Source: Oribacterium sp. KHPX15 (GTDB taxonomy: Bacteria > Bacillota > Clostridia > Lachnospirales > Lachnospiraceae). From it: a DNA stretch of 64,000 nt. Position 1 is the stretch's first letter. The number at the start of each line of letters is the position of its first letter. The translations under genes and the position numbers were made by a program. This document shows positions 32,509 to 41,609 of the stretch, in pieces. Below the pieces are notes generated by a model that saw only the letters and a list, made by a program, of their open reading frames with translations, searched no databases and had not been told where the DNA came from. Location: positions 1-64,000 of the forward strand of contig NZ_FNRG01000020.1 in assembly GCF_900107835.1 (NCBI RefSeq), in the 5' to 3' direction.

Positions 32509-35187
32509 ATGCTGAACATACTTGAAAGAGACACCGAAGAACTGACAACTCTTAATCACAGTACAAAGGTTTTTCACGATGCACTGTCAAATGTTAAAAA
32601 AGGAGAGACACGTTTCCATGTAACAGACCCGTCCGGAAGCGTACCTGACTACGACCTTGAATATATCGATAATATGATGATGTTTCCTGATCAGCTAAGG
32701 GGACTCATCCTGAAAATGACAAAAGGGGGTGCAACATATGCCCCTTTCCTGAATTATGATGAAACAGATCTCGACAATATCTGTCTGAGATTTCTTGATC
32801 AGTTCAAAAAGATAGAACTTGATGTTGTGGATGAGTACAGTGTTAATGTTGTCAGCATTGCACTTAAACATACAGATTTACATGTATATGTTACCGATGA
32901 GAAGATCAATTGGTTTATATCCGATCCGGACAGAGTACATATAGTTGAAAGTCTCCCGACAGAACGTGATAAGGATACACTCAGAATCATCGCCGGTCCT
33001 TTCGAGATGGGTTACACTAAACGTGACTGGACATATCTCAGCTCTGTTGCAGCATTCCAGAATCTGTTTTTCTGGCAGGCTTTCACCGGCGGCAGAAAAG
33101 GCCCGTTTAAATATATTGATGTTATGTTGTCTGATATTACGGGAATAGGCGGTCTGTTGTCGTATGTATCTATGTGTTCGCGTGCGGGAGAACCTCGGGG
33201 ACTTAAAGCTTTTTTGAGCCCCGGTTGTACCAGATATCCGGATGAACTCCTGAGTAAATATTTCCAGATGGATCCTAAGCCTGAAGATTCAACTCCGGAC
33301 AATACACTTATGTTGGGGAAAATGATGTCTGTTTTCACCACATCCTGGTATGTAAACCAGTATCCAAGCAATTTCGATGAGAGCATCCTGAAGGAAGCAT
33401 TTGCGGCAGAAATGCGTGAATATGCAGATGCCATCCTTGGAGACAGAAAGGTTCTTGGAGTACTCGCAAGAGGAACAGATTATGTGACCATGAACCTTGG
33501 TGCAGATCGCCGCCATGCCACACCTGATCAGATGATATCAGTCATCCGTGAATGGATCGAGGAAGACGGTTATGAGAAGATATTCCTTGCAACAGAGGAT
33601 AATGATAATTTAGAAAAAATCCGTGCGGCATTTCCGGGTAAGGTGATGGCCATATCTCAGGAACGACATACTGTTTCAGAGATGCAAAAGAAAAATGCTT
33701 CGCTTATATATGAGTTCGAACAGAAGTTAAATACCGGTAAGGCTTATGTGGATGCCCTGGAAGACACAACTGTAAACTACTTCTATGCACTTTATATCCT
33801 GGCAAGGTGCGATGCATTCCTGTGCTCAGGTCAGTGTAACGGCTGGGATACCGTAAGATCCCTTAATGCCGGTAAGTTTAAACGCGAAAGAAAACTGATG
33901 GTTGCGATGGAAGGTGATCCGGCAGTCGAGAAATGGAAAGAAATAAGACCGGTTACTGCAGGAATTTTTGCGAGAGGAGCCTATCCTACAAACAAAGCAT
34001 TTTTCATGACTTATCGATTTGACCTTAAGGAACCCGTGAATCCTGATGCCGTTAAAACGGCCTGGGATAAAACTCTTAAGGTTTACCCCTACATGTCCTA
34101 TGCGGTGGCAAACCGCGGAGGAAAACTTGTTTTACTTGAAAACAACCTTCCTTTTGTCATCAAAGAGACTGCGGAAATAGTAGAGCCCTATGAAAGAAGC
34201 GGAAATTTCCATTCAGTAACCTTCTGCTATATGGCTAATGCTCTCTTCGTTTACGTTGATCACGTGCCGGTAGACGGAACCGGCTTCCAGTTGGTGCTTG
34301 AGACATTTTTCTATCATTACTACTGCGCTTTGGACGGATGTGAGTATCCGGTTCCCGAAGGCGTTCTGACCGAAAAAGACGGAGTGGCACCTGGTCAGGA
34401 GGTTGATGCTTACCTCATGTCAGATCCGATAGATCCGAAGACTATGATGGGTAAATTGGCAGGTGGTAAGGTGTTTACCCTGAAAGAATCAATCTTAGAT
34501 GATTTATTCGCTAAAAAGGAGGATTGCCGTGGATATTGCATCAGCGTGAACAGTGATGAGATGATGAGCTATGCAAAATCTGTAAAGGGCAGTCCTATGT
34601 CAGTTCTTGCAGTGACTTTTGCAAATGCTCTGGAACGTGAGAATCCGGACAATAAACTTCCCATCAGCGTGATCTCTCCAGTGAGTGTACGAAAGGTTAT
34701 GGGCAACACCAACTCTCTGCTCCATCAGGTAGTTCACAATAATTATAATTTCACACCGGAGGAACTCACTGGAAATGACGATGAAGCGTTGAACACGAAG
34801 TTCAGAGAAACTATGAAGGGATTCACTTCGGAACAGAATATCCGATTGATGTGTGGCGTATATCGCGGAATCTGCGAGGGTTATGCGAAGGCTTATGCTG
34901 CAGGTGCTCTTGACAATATAATCCTTGAGACAAGAGCGAAAACCAACAGTGCCTTCAGCGTGAGCTATCTGGGAACACTCCGCACCGGTGATTACGGAAA
35001 CAGGATACGCATGACTGCGTTCCATGTAATGCAGGAGAAAGGCATTATGCTTCAGACAACTGAGGTGGGAAAACACTTCTATATAGACTGGTACCAGGGC
35101 TTCCCGGGAGATAAATACGTTAAAGCCATGAGAGACCTTATGCTGGAAGCCGGTATGAAGAGCGTAAGCATCGAAAGAGTTGAATGA
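32509..35187 (+). CDS. O-fucosyltransferase-like domain fused to condensation-type acyltransferase
   Basis: 892 residues from MLNILERDTEE; 32416 is only an upstream frame start without ribosome site. Residues ~1-170 match nothing I know. Residues ~190-470 resemble the GT-B O-fucosyltransferase/NodZ fold: LGVLARGTDY (R321-Y325) for the donor-binding Arg loop, KIFLATEDNDNLEKI, and LARCDAFLCSG. Residues ~480-892 form a chloramphenicol-acetyltransferase/condensation fold, with HVPVDG (H585, D589, G590) as the HxxxDG active site. It is paralogous to the third gene. Probably links a sugar and an acyl group; product unknown. Confidence 0.72.
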   Translation: MLNILERDTEELTTLNHSTKVFHDALSNVKKGETRFHVTDPSGSVPDYDLEYIDNMMMFPDQLRGLILKMTKGGATYAPFLNYDETDLDNICLRFLDQFKKIELDVVDEYSVNVVSIALKHTDLHVYVTDEKINWFISDPDRVHIVESLPTERDKDTLRIIAGPFEMGYTKRDWTYLSSVAAFQNLFFWQAFTGGRKGPFKYIDVMLSDITGIGGLLSYVSMCSRAGEPRGLKAFLSPGCTRYPDELLSKYFQMDPKPEDSTPDNTLMLGKMMSVFTTSWYVNQYPSNFDESILKEAFAAEMREYADAILGDRKVLGVLARGTDYVTMNLGADRRHATPDQMISVIREWIEEDGYEKIFLATEDNDNLEKIRAAFPGKVMAISQERHTVSEMQKKNASLIYEFEQKLNTGKAYVDALEDTTVNYFYALYILARCDAFLCSGQCNGWDTVRSLNAGKFKRERKLMVAMEGDPAVEKWKEIRPVTAGIFARGAYPTNKAFFMTYRFDLKEPVNPDAVKTAWDKTLKVYPYMSYAVANRGGKLVLLENNLPFVIKETAEIVEPYERSGNFHSVTFCYMANALFVYVDHVPVDGTGFQLVLETFFYHYYCALDGCEYPVPEGVLTEKDGVAPGQEVDAYLMSDPIDPKTMMGKLAGGKVFTLKESILDDLFAKKEDCRGYCISVNSDEMMSYAKSVKGSPMSVLAVTFANALERENPDNKLPISVISPVSVRKVMGNTNSLLHQVVHNNYNFTPEELTGNDDEALNTKFRETMKGFTSEQNIRLMCGVYRGICEGYAKAYAAGALDNIILETRAKTNSAFSVSYLGTLRTGDYGNRIRMTAFHVMQEKGIMLQTTEVGKHFYIDWYQGFPGDKYVKAMRDLMLEAGMKSVSIERVE

Positions 35188-35209
35188 TGTCAATGAAGGG
35201 TATAGTAAT

Positions 35210-37198
35210 ATGAACAGTAATTTACTGTCTGCACGAATATGTAGTGAATATCCGGAACGTATCGCAATCACGGATGCTGACGGAAGCTGCACCTATGCAG
35301 AAATGGAAAGAGGAATCCGTGGCCTTTGCAGAAAGCTGAGGGAAATGGGCGTCCGTAAGGGCAGCCGCGTCGCACTGTGGGGTTACAACACATCAAATTG
35401 GCTGATTGCCTTCCTGGCTATTGTCCGTGCGGGAGGTACTGCCGTACTGGTGAATTACAGTATGAGCAGTCAGGAGGCAGCGGAACTTCTGAATATGACA
35501 GAAACCCGATTTATACTCTGCGGAGACAATGCAGAAATAAAAAAGGATCCGTCCGCCCTGCAGAAGTTCGCTTCCGAGACTTCCATTCCGACGGAATGCT
35601 GTCTGGACATACGATCCTCGGTACAGAATCTGGCACGAACATTCCGGGATGTGACGGAAGAACCGGATGTCCGGAGCGAGGAAGAAGCGGGAGAAACCGC
35701 GTTTATCATTTTTACATCCGGAACCACTTCTCAGCCAAAGGCTGTTCAGATTTCTCAGCAGGCTTTGAGTTTTGACGCAGAGGTTTTTAACAGAAATATA
35801 AGTGAATATGCCGGTCGCAGCGTGTGCATAGCAGTACCATTGTTTCATATCCTTGGTCTCCTCATGAGCTTTGCCTATCTTTGCCGCGGGAGCACGGTTT
35901 GTCTGCCTTCAAATTACAAGCCGGACACATTGAGCCGCATGATCGACGCCTGCCGTATTTCTGACATAGCAGCCGTTGGCGCGGTATATATAGGTCTCAG
36001 TGAAGCGGAGGATTTCGAGGAGAAGGTTGTACCTTATCTGCATCTCTGTATGATCGCGGGAGGTATGTCTACCCCTGTACAGATGATGCGGCTGGAGTTG
36101 GAGTATGCCAATGCAACCTTCCTCAACATGTACGGTCAGAGCGAGGCCGCTCCGCTGACTATGGTGAGACCAACCGATATGGTAGAAAAGCGCGCCCAGA
36201 CTGTGGGTCAGGCTGTTGACGATCTGGACATTCGCATCTCGGATGGGAAGGGAGGATTCCTGCCCCAGGGCGAGATCGGAGAGGTGGTCGCACGTGGCCG
36301 GAATCTCATGAACGGTTACTACAATCTCCCAAAGGATAAACAGCCCGTGGATGATGAAGGATGGCTTCATACCGGCGATCTCGGTTTGTTTGATGAAGAA
36401 GGGTATCTGTATCTTGCCGGCCGTATCAAGGATGTCATAATTCGTGGTGGTGAAAACATTTCTCCTTCCGAAATCGAGAATGCACTGAACCAGCTTGACA
36501 ATATCCGGGAGGCTAAGGTCATGGGAGTGCCTCATCCCATCTATGGAGAAAGTGTGGAAGCCTGCATCACAATGACTGACGGAGGCTCAAGCTTCGATGA
36601 AGCAGGCATCAAAGAACGTCTGCGCGGTATGATCGCCCGCTTCAAAATCCCATCCCATATCTTCCTGTATGACAGTTTTCCTCTTAATGTAAACGGGAAA
36701 CTTGATCAACGTGCCCTTCATACGGATCTGTTGAACCGGCTCAAGCGAATGATGGTTAATGAAGAGCTGGCGGGAGGCATTACCGTATTTGAACTGACGG
36801 TTAAAAACAGCCGTTACGCCATCGTGCCGGTTACCAGCCTTGTCAGCGAACTGGCGGAGGACCTGGGCTTCGGCAAACGGCGAATCATGTCTATACGCCT
36901 TGCTGTGGAAGAAATGCTGACCGAGCGCATCATGGATGCATATTCCAATGCGGGGAATATCCGGGTAAAGATTACGCTTATGCCGGAATGGCTTCGTATT
37001 ACGTTTAGTGATGACGGTGCTGAATATTTCATCGACAAGAGGCGCGATACTTCCATGAGTGCAAAAATCATCCTAAAGGACGTCAATAATTTTCACACCG
37101 ATTATGTAAAAGGAAAACCCGAATACTGCATGGAATTTTTGTATGAGAAAGATATCAATATCCAGCAGTTTCTGATAAATAGTAAAGGAGATGAGTAA
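35210..37198 (+). CDS. Acyl-adenylating enzyme fused to an RsbW-like ATPase domain
   Basis: 662 residues from MNSNLLSARICSE. Residues 1-~510 are an AMP-forming ligase: TSGTTSQPK (169-177) binds ATP, LHTGDLGLFDEEGYLYLAGR and IRGGENISPSEIE are the hinge and A8 motifs, NGKLD supplies K497. Residues ~515-655 resemble a GHKL anti-sigma kinase domain: LVSELAEDLGFGKRRIMSIR, then EEMLTER where the usual Mg-binding Asn of the N-box is Glu572, and SDDGAEYF as a degenerate D-x-G box. ATP use by this part is therefore doubtful. Starts 22 bp after the first gene. Confidence 0.78.
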   Translation: MNSNLLSARICSEYPERIAITDADGSCTYAEMERGIRGLCRKLREMGVRKGSRVALWGYNTSNWLIAFLAIVRAGGTAVLVNYSMSSQEAAELLNMTETRFILCGDNAEIKKDPSALQKFASETSIPTECCLDIRSSVQNLARTFRDVTEEPDVRSEEEAGETAFIIFTSGTTSQPKAVQISQQALSFDAEVFNRNISEYAGRSVCIAVPLFHILGLLMSFAYLCRGSTVCLPSNYKPDTLSRMIDACRISDIAAVGAVYIGLSEAEDFEEKVVPYLHLCMIAGGMSTPVQMMRLELEYANATFLNMYGQSEAAPLTMVRPTDMVEKRAQTVGQAVDDLDIRISDGKGGFLPQGEIGEVVARGRNLMNGYYNLPKDKQPVDDEGWLHTGDLGLFDEEGYLYLAGRIKDVIIRGGENISPSEIENALNQLDNIREAKVMGVPHPIYGESVEACITMTDGGSSFDEAGIKERLRGMIARFKIPSHIFLYDSFPLNVNGKLDQRALHTDLLNRLKRMMVNEELAGGITVFELTVKNSRYAIVPVTSLVSELAEDLGFGKRRIMSIRLAVEEMLTERIMDAYSNAGNIRVKITLMPEWLRITFSDDGAEYFIDKRRDTSMSAKIILKDVNNFHTDYVKGKPEYCMEFLYEKDINIQQFLINSKGDE

Positions 37199-37201
37199 AC
37201 T

Positions 37202-38539
37202 ATGAGTATAAACCGTCCGACATTTCAAAAAAAGGAATTAGCCCTGTCATCCTCCCCTTATCTCTACGTGTCCAAACAGCTTAAGGCTTATACCGTAGAA
37301 ATCAACCACAGAGATCCTGTAAACGGCGACCTTCTGCAGAAGGCTCTGGACCGCACCTTGGAACGTATGCCTTATCTGTCAGACACCTTCGTGAATGAAG
37401 GCCGCGCCTTTTATTACGCAGAGGATTCGCTTCCTATGGAGGCCGCACATTTTCATGGTATCCGACATGTTGGCGGGGAGGAAACCAATTACCACATGCT
37501 TGATGTGACCTTTGACGATCACACGACCTGGTTTACCATGTTCCACGGTTTCTGCGACGGTCAGGGAATTTATACCTTTTTGGAGACTGTGCTCTATTAT
37601 TATTACTGTCTGAAAGACGGGAAGGAATATGAACCAAATGGCATTCGGACTCACCTGGATCCGAGGACAGATGAGGAAACCTTTGATCCATTCACTGTAA
37701 AATATCCGACAGATCCCGGTTTTAAGATGCCTGAAGGTGGTTTGCAGAAAAAACCTTACAGTCTTCCGGAAACGCCGGAAGGACCTGGGGATGAAGTGCG
37801 GGATTATGGTATCAGGATCCCCTCCGGGGAACTGATGTCATATGTAAAGGGACTTAATTCCTCGCCGTCGGTGGTGATATCGATGCTGGTTTGTGAAGCT
37901 ATTCAAAAAGTGCATCCGGAATGTGATGCTCCAATCGTAGCCAACATTCCACTGTCAGCCAGAAAGATTCTGGATTGTCCGAAAACCTTCAAGAACTGTT
38001 CAAGTCGTGTTGTGCTGCCCATAACCGGCACACCTATGGATGCGATGCCCTTTGAACAAAAGGCGGCTGCGCTCAGGGGTGTGTTGAAAATGCAGCTTGA
38101 TCCAAATATATTGAGGACTGTTTACAACAATGTCATCGGTCCGAAGTATATCGAGCGCATGACAACTCCCGGAGACTATTGGGAAGCCGTGGAGCAATCA
38201 AATAAATCCATGTCCATGATATGCCATGACACCTTCTATACGGATTATATCGGTTCCCTGCACACTACGGATTATACTGATCAGATTACAGGTATACATT
38301 TCCTGTGCGAGCCACCGCGGGGAGGCAAACTGCACCTGAATATCATCGAGCATAACAGCAGTTTCCAGATCAATTGCCTGGCGCTTTTCGACATTTCGGT
38401 TTATGTAAACGCACTTATGGATGTTTTGGCGGAACACGGCCTTGGCGCTGAACGCGATCCGGACCGTAGATTTAGTCTTCCGCGCACTCAGTGGAGAGAT
38501 TCCATGGGGTTAATTGAAACCGGTACCTTGAACACTTAA
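37202..38539 (+). CDS. Condensation-type acyltransferase
   Basis: 445 residues behind AAAGGAG, starting 3 bp after the previous stop. The fold is that of condensation/alcohol acyltransferases: HGFCDG (H115, D119, G120) is the HxxxDG catalytic motif. Its middle (LETVLYYYYCLKDGKEY) and end (DYIGSLHTTDYTDQI) align with the C-terminal half of the first gene's product (LETFFYHYYCALDGCEY, SYLGTLRTGDYGNRI), so the two are paralogues. It likely moves an acyl group from a CoA or carrier onto an amine or hydroxyl. Confidence 0.78.
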   Translation: MSINRPTFQKKELALSSSPYLYVSKQLKAYTVEINHRDPVNGDLLQKALDRTLERMPYLSDTFVNEGRAFYYAEDSLPMEAAHFHGIRHVGGEETNYHMLDVTFDDHTTWFTMFHGFCDGQGIYTFLETVLYYYYCLKDGKEYEPNGIRTHLDPRTDEETFDPFTVKYPTDPGFKMPEGGLQKKPYSLPETPEGPGDEVRDYGIRIPSGELMSYVKGLNSSPSVVISMLVCEAIQKVHPECDAPIVANIPLSARKILDCPKTFKNCSSRVVLPITGTPMDAMPFEQKAAALRGVLKMQLDPNILRTVYNNVIGPKYIERMTTPGDYWEAVEQSNKSMSMICHDTFYTDYIGSLHTTDYTDQITGIHFLCEPPRGGKLHLNIIEHNSSFQINCLALFDISVYVNALMDVLAEHGLGAERDPDRRFSLPRTQWRDSMGLIETGTLNT

Positions 38540-38760
38540 GGTGGCGTGACAATGGGGGACCATATTCAACGTTCCCGGGTATGGAAAAAGCAACTACATT
38601 CTTTGGATGCATGATGGGACAGGTGCCTGTCTTTCCGTATACGGATGCGGCGCAATTTCGGACATCTTGGGCCATTTTGTCTGACACTGGACTTATACAG
38701 CAAATTATGCTAATACTTTAAAGTGACAAAATAAAGAAACTTTCGAGGAGAACCGGTTAC
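38540..38760 (+). other. Gap with a short open frame between acyltransferase and serine acetyltransferase
   Basis: 221 bp. One plus-strand frame is open from 38518 to a stop at 38719-38721 and includes a 46-codon ORF from ATG 38581 (MEKATTFFGCMMGQVPVF...). It has no ribosome site, so a remnant or chance ORF is more likely than a gene. It does not show a carrier-protein DSL motif. A GAGGAG for the next gene ends the gap. Confidence 0.3.
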
Positions 38761-39696
38761 ATGATGACTGACGAAGAGAAGAACAGGAAGCTTAGCGACC
38801 TTGTAGATATTATCAATAAAAATTACGAAGATGTTGATCTTTTGAATGCTTTAGGCAAGCGGAGACTTCCGGATCGGGACAGGATCATAGTTATAATCAA
38901 AGCCATAAGAAGACTTATGTTCCCCGGATATTTCGGGCAGGTTGCATTTGAAAAAACCACTTCCCATTATTTTGCGGGAGAAATGATCAGCTCTGTTATC
39001 GAGGAGCTTAAAAAGCAGATAGTTATCGCCCTTAGGTACGGAAAAGAGGATCAGGGCTTTTCTGAAGAGATCAATGCCAAAGCCGAGGAGATAAGTTATA
39101 AATTTGCGGAGCGTTTTCCGGAGATTTTGAGAATACTTCTCACCGATGTAGATGCAGCTTATGACGGTGATCCCGCCAGCGGCAGCAAAGAAGCGGTCAT
39201 TTTTTCATACCCGGGATTTAACGCGATCTTTGTATACAGGATAGCCCATGAGCTTTATCTTCTGGGTGTGCCCTTTATTCCGAGAATGATGACAGAGTAT
39301 GCACACTCTCACACCGGTATAGACATTAACCCCGGTGCAAAGATCGGTGAGTATTTCTTTATCGACCATGGAACCGGAGTTGTTGTAGGTGAGACTACGG
39401 AAATCGGCAATAATGTAAAGATTTATCAGGGCGTAACCCTGGGCGCGCTTTCCACCAGAAAGGGCCAACTGCTTTCCGGCGTCAAGAGACATCCGACCAT
39501 CGGGGACAATGTTACGATCTATTCCAATGCCTCCATCCTTGGCGGAGATACAGTCATCGGCGAGCATTCCACCATCGGAGGCAGCTCTTTCATCACTGAA
39601 TCGGTTCCTCCATATACAAAGGTCAGCATCAAGAACCCTGAGCTTACCTTCAAGGGCAGGGAAGAAGATGAAAACTCCGGCAAGCTGTATGAGTAA
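38761..39696 (+). CDS. Serine O-acetyltransferase (EpsC/CysE type)
   Basis: 311 residues behind CGAGGAG. The N-terminal ~180 residues are helical; the rest is the left-handed beta-helix of hexapeptide repeats (DINPGAKIGEYFFIDHGTG, VVVGETTEIGNNVKIYQG, ATLGALSTRKG-like), with His in AHSHTG and DHGTG for catalysis. It makes O-acetylserine for cysteine synthesis, or acetylates a serine-like group in the locus. No cysK lies nearby, which is why a link with the locus is possible. Confidence 0.9.
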   Translation: MMTDEEKNRKLSDLVDIINKNYEDVDLLNALGKRRLPDRDRIIVIIKAIRRLMFPGYFGQVAFEKTTSHYFAGEMISSVIEELKKQIVIALRYGKEDQGFSEEINAKAEEISYKFAERFPEILRILLTDVDAAYDGDPASGSKEAVIFSYPGFNAIFVYRIAHELYLLGVPFIPRMMTEYAHSHTGIDINPGAKIGEYFFIDHGTGVVVGETTEIGNNVKIYQGVTLGALSTRKGQLLSGVKRHPTIGDNVTIYSNASILGGDTVIGEHSTIGGSSFITESVPPYTKVSIKNPELTFKGREEDENSGKLYE

Positions 39697-39766
39697 CTGA
39701 TGTGAAATTGCTTTTACGGGTATTTGCGCCTCTGCACAAATTGGAGGAATTTAGATTAATACTGTT

Positions 39767-39809
39767 CAAAGACCATCGATTTCCCAATGAAATCTGATGG
39801 TCTTTTTTT
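39767..39809 (+). terminator. Intrinsic terminator after serine acetyltransferase gene
   Basis: AAAGACCATC and GATTT pair with AAATC and GATGGTCTTT, followed by TTTTTG. Confidence 0.85.
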
Positions 39810-39926
39810 GTGGATTTTTAGTTATAATTATACTGGTATGGAGCATTGAATCATGAGTGATAGTGAAAATGGATAAAGACTTTGATTCCGGATTACATGG
39901 GATGTAAAACCAATAAGGGAGGCAGA

Positions 39927-40592
39927 ATGATATATTTGCTTTCGGCGGATTTCAAAAATTTAAATGAACCACTTTCTGACTGGTCAGATTTTCTTGATGA
40001 AGACCGGAGGAAAAAGGTGGACAGATACAGATTTTATAAGGACAAGGCTCTGGGTACCTTCGCTTATATTCTTCTGAGATATGCCCTGAAAAAGGAATAC
40101 GGCATTGAGGAAAAGCCTAAGCTTATATATGACTCTTCCGGAAAACCATACATCGACGGCAGCGATATCTGCTTTAACTTCTCCCATTGTGAAAATGCTG
40201 TTGCCTGTGTAGTGGACAAGAAAACTGTCGGCATAGATTTACAGAATTACACGGAGACATTAATACAGGTGAAAAAGCGGTTTCTGACTGAAAAAGAGAT
40301 GAAGCTCTTTGACGGATCCGGAGAAGAGAATGAGGCTGGAGTTATAAGAACTCTCGCGCGGATCTGGACACTGAAGGAGGCCTATGGAAAATATCGTGGG
40401 GACGGACTTATATATGATATAAGGGAGAAGGATTTCCTTAGTGTGAATAATAGCCCTGAATGGCAGCAATATGAAGATCTGAATGTATATTCAGAAGAAA
40501 AGGAAAACTTTGCTGTAAGCGTGTTCTCGGGAGCTGAGATGAAGCTGCAAAAGCTAAGCATTAAGGATATAAGGCTTGATATATCGTGCTGA
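39927..40592 (+). CDS. Sfp-type 4'-phosphopantetheinyl transferase
   Basis: 221 residues from MIYLLSADFKN behind AAGGGAGG; the extension from 39882 is rejected. FNFSHCENAVACVV, VGIDLQ (the metal-binding Asp motif) and WTLKEAYGKY (WxxKEA) are the three hallmarks of Sfp/AcpT enzymes that load coenzyme-A pantetheine onto carrier proteins. Being near adenylating and condensation-type enzymes it may serve a carrier protein for that pathway; no carrier is seen here. Confidence 0.92.
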   Translation: MIYLLSADFKNLNEPLSDWSDFLDEDRRKKVDRYRFYKDKALGTFAYILLRYALKKEYGIEEKPKLIYDSSGKPYIDGSDICFNFSHCENAVACVVDKKTVGIDLQNYTETLIQVKKRFLTEKEMKLFDGSGEENEAGVIRTLARIWTLKEAYGKYRGDGLIYDIREKDFLSVNNSPEWQQYEDLNVYSEEKENFAVSVFSGAEMKLQKLSIKDIRLDISC

Positions 40593-40702
40593 GTTAATGC
40601 CAGATGTTTTTGAGAAAAATATGAATCAGTTATTTGGCAGGAAAGATGCTATCCGAGCTGTTACGATTCTAGTTGGTACTTAGTAATAAATAGAGGTTGG
40701 AT

Positions 40703-41371
40703 ATGGCTATATATCGTTTGGACAAAAATGAAATATGGTTCCCCATGCCATCGGAAGCCGAGGATGACGGGCTTCTTGCTGTAGGAGGGGATCTTTCCTT
40801 GGGGCGACTTCTGCTTGCATATACTCATGGGATTTTTCCCTGGTTCGATCCCGGGGATGAAATTCTCTGGTGGTGTCCCCATAAGAGATATATCATCAGA
40901 CCTTCGGAAATACACATTTCACATTCCATGAAAAAATTCATAAGGCATCATGATATAAGCATCAAGCTGAACAGGGATTTCCGGGATACCATGCACAGAT
41001 GCAGACTTCAGAGAGAGTTCAAAGAGGGTACATGGATCTCCGATGAAATGGAGGCGGCTTACGGAAGACTTCACAGGGCCGGATATGCCACGAGCGTTGA
41101 GTCATTTATCAATGGCGAACTTGCCGGAGGACTGTATGGCGTTTCTATAGGCAAATGCTTCTTTGGGGAGAGTATGTTCAGCGAGAAAGAAAATGGCTCC
41201 AAACTCGCGCTTATTTTTCTTGCCAGGTTCCTGGAGGATCAGGGTTTCAATATGATAGACTGCCAGTTCCATACAGATCACCTGGAGAGTATGGGCGGCT
41301 GTTACATAAGCTATGAGGAATATTGCAAACTTCTGGAAGAAGGAATAGATGAAGATTGGGAGAAAAATTAG
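40703..41371 (+). CDS. aat: Leucyl/phenylalanyl-tRNA-protein transferase
   Basis: 222 residues from ATG 40703 (an upstream TTG adds 2). IWFPMPSEAEDDGLLAVGGD, FPWFDPGDEILWWCP and GGLYGVSIGKCFFGESMFS are the diagnostic Aat blocks. It adds Leu or Phe to N-terminal Arg/Lys of proteins, creating N-degrons read by ClpS and degraded by ClpAP. The clpS and clpA genes follow downstream on the same strand, completing the pathway. Confidence 0.96.
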   Translation: MAIYRLDKNEIWFPMPSEAEDDGLLAVGGDLSLGRLLLAYTHGIFPWFDPGDEILWWCPHKRYIIRPSEIHISHSMKKFIRHHDISIKLNRDFRDTMHRCRLQREFKEGTWISDEMEAAYGRLHRAGYATSVESFINGELAGGLYGVSIGKCFFGESMFSEKENGSKLALIFLARFLEDQGFNMIDCQFHTDHLESMGGCYISYEEYCKLLEEGIDEDWEKN

Positions 41372-41455
41372 GATGCAAACAAGAACAGCGGTCTTGACAA
41401 AGTTGATATGTCTAAATTTGCTTAATCTCTTTTAGTTATCCGGAATTTATCCATA

Positions 41456-41495
41456 AAAAACCACGGGATATGTGAATTCATATCCCGTGGTTTTT
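41456..41495 (+). terminator. Intrinsic terminator after aat
   Basis: AAAAACCACGGGATATG pairs with CATATCCCGTGGTTTTT across TGAATT. It separates aat from clpS, so they are not a simple operon. Confidence 0.88.
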
Positions 41496-41609
41496 GCTAT
41501 ATAATAATGTGAGAGATACAAAAAATATGTAGCTTTGGTGAATGTCTTCGGATCCTAAGCGAGACATGGTAAAATCAGAAAATATTATAATGACAGAAAA
41601 GGTGGTTAA

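Noticed and set aside
38581-38721. 46-codon ORF as a carrier protein for the biosynthetic locus
   Set aside because: No DSL phosphopantetheine site and no ribosome site.
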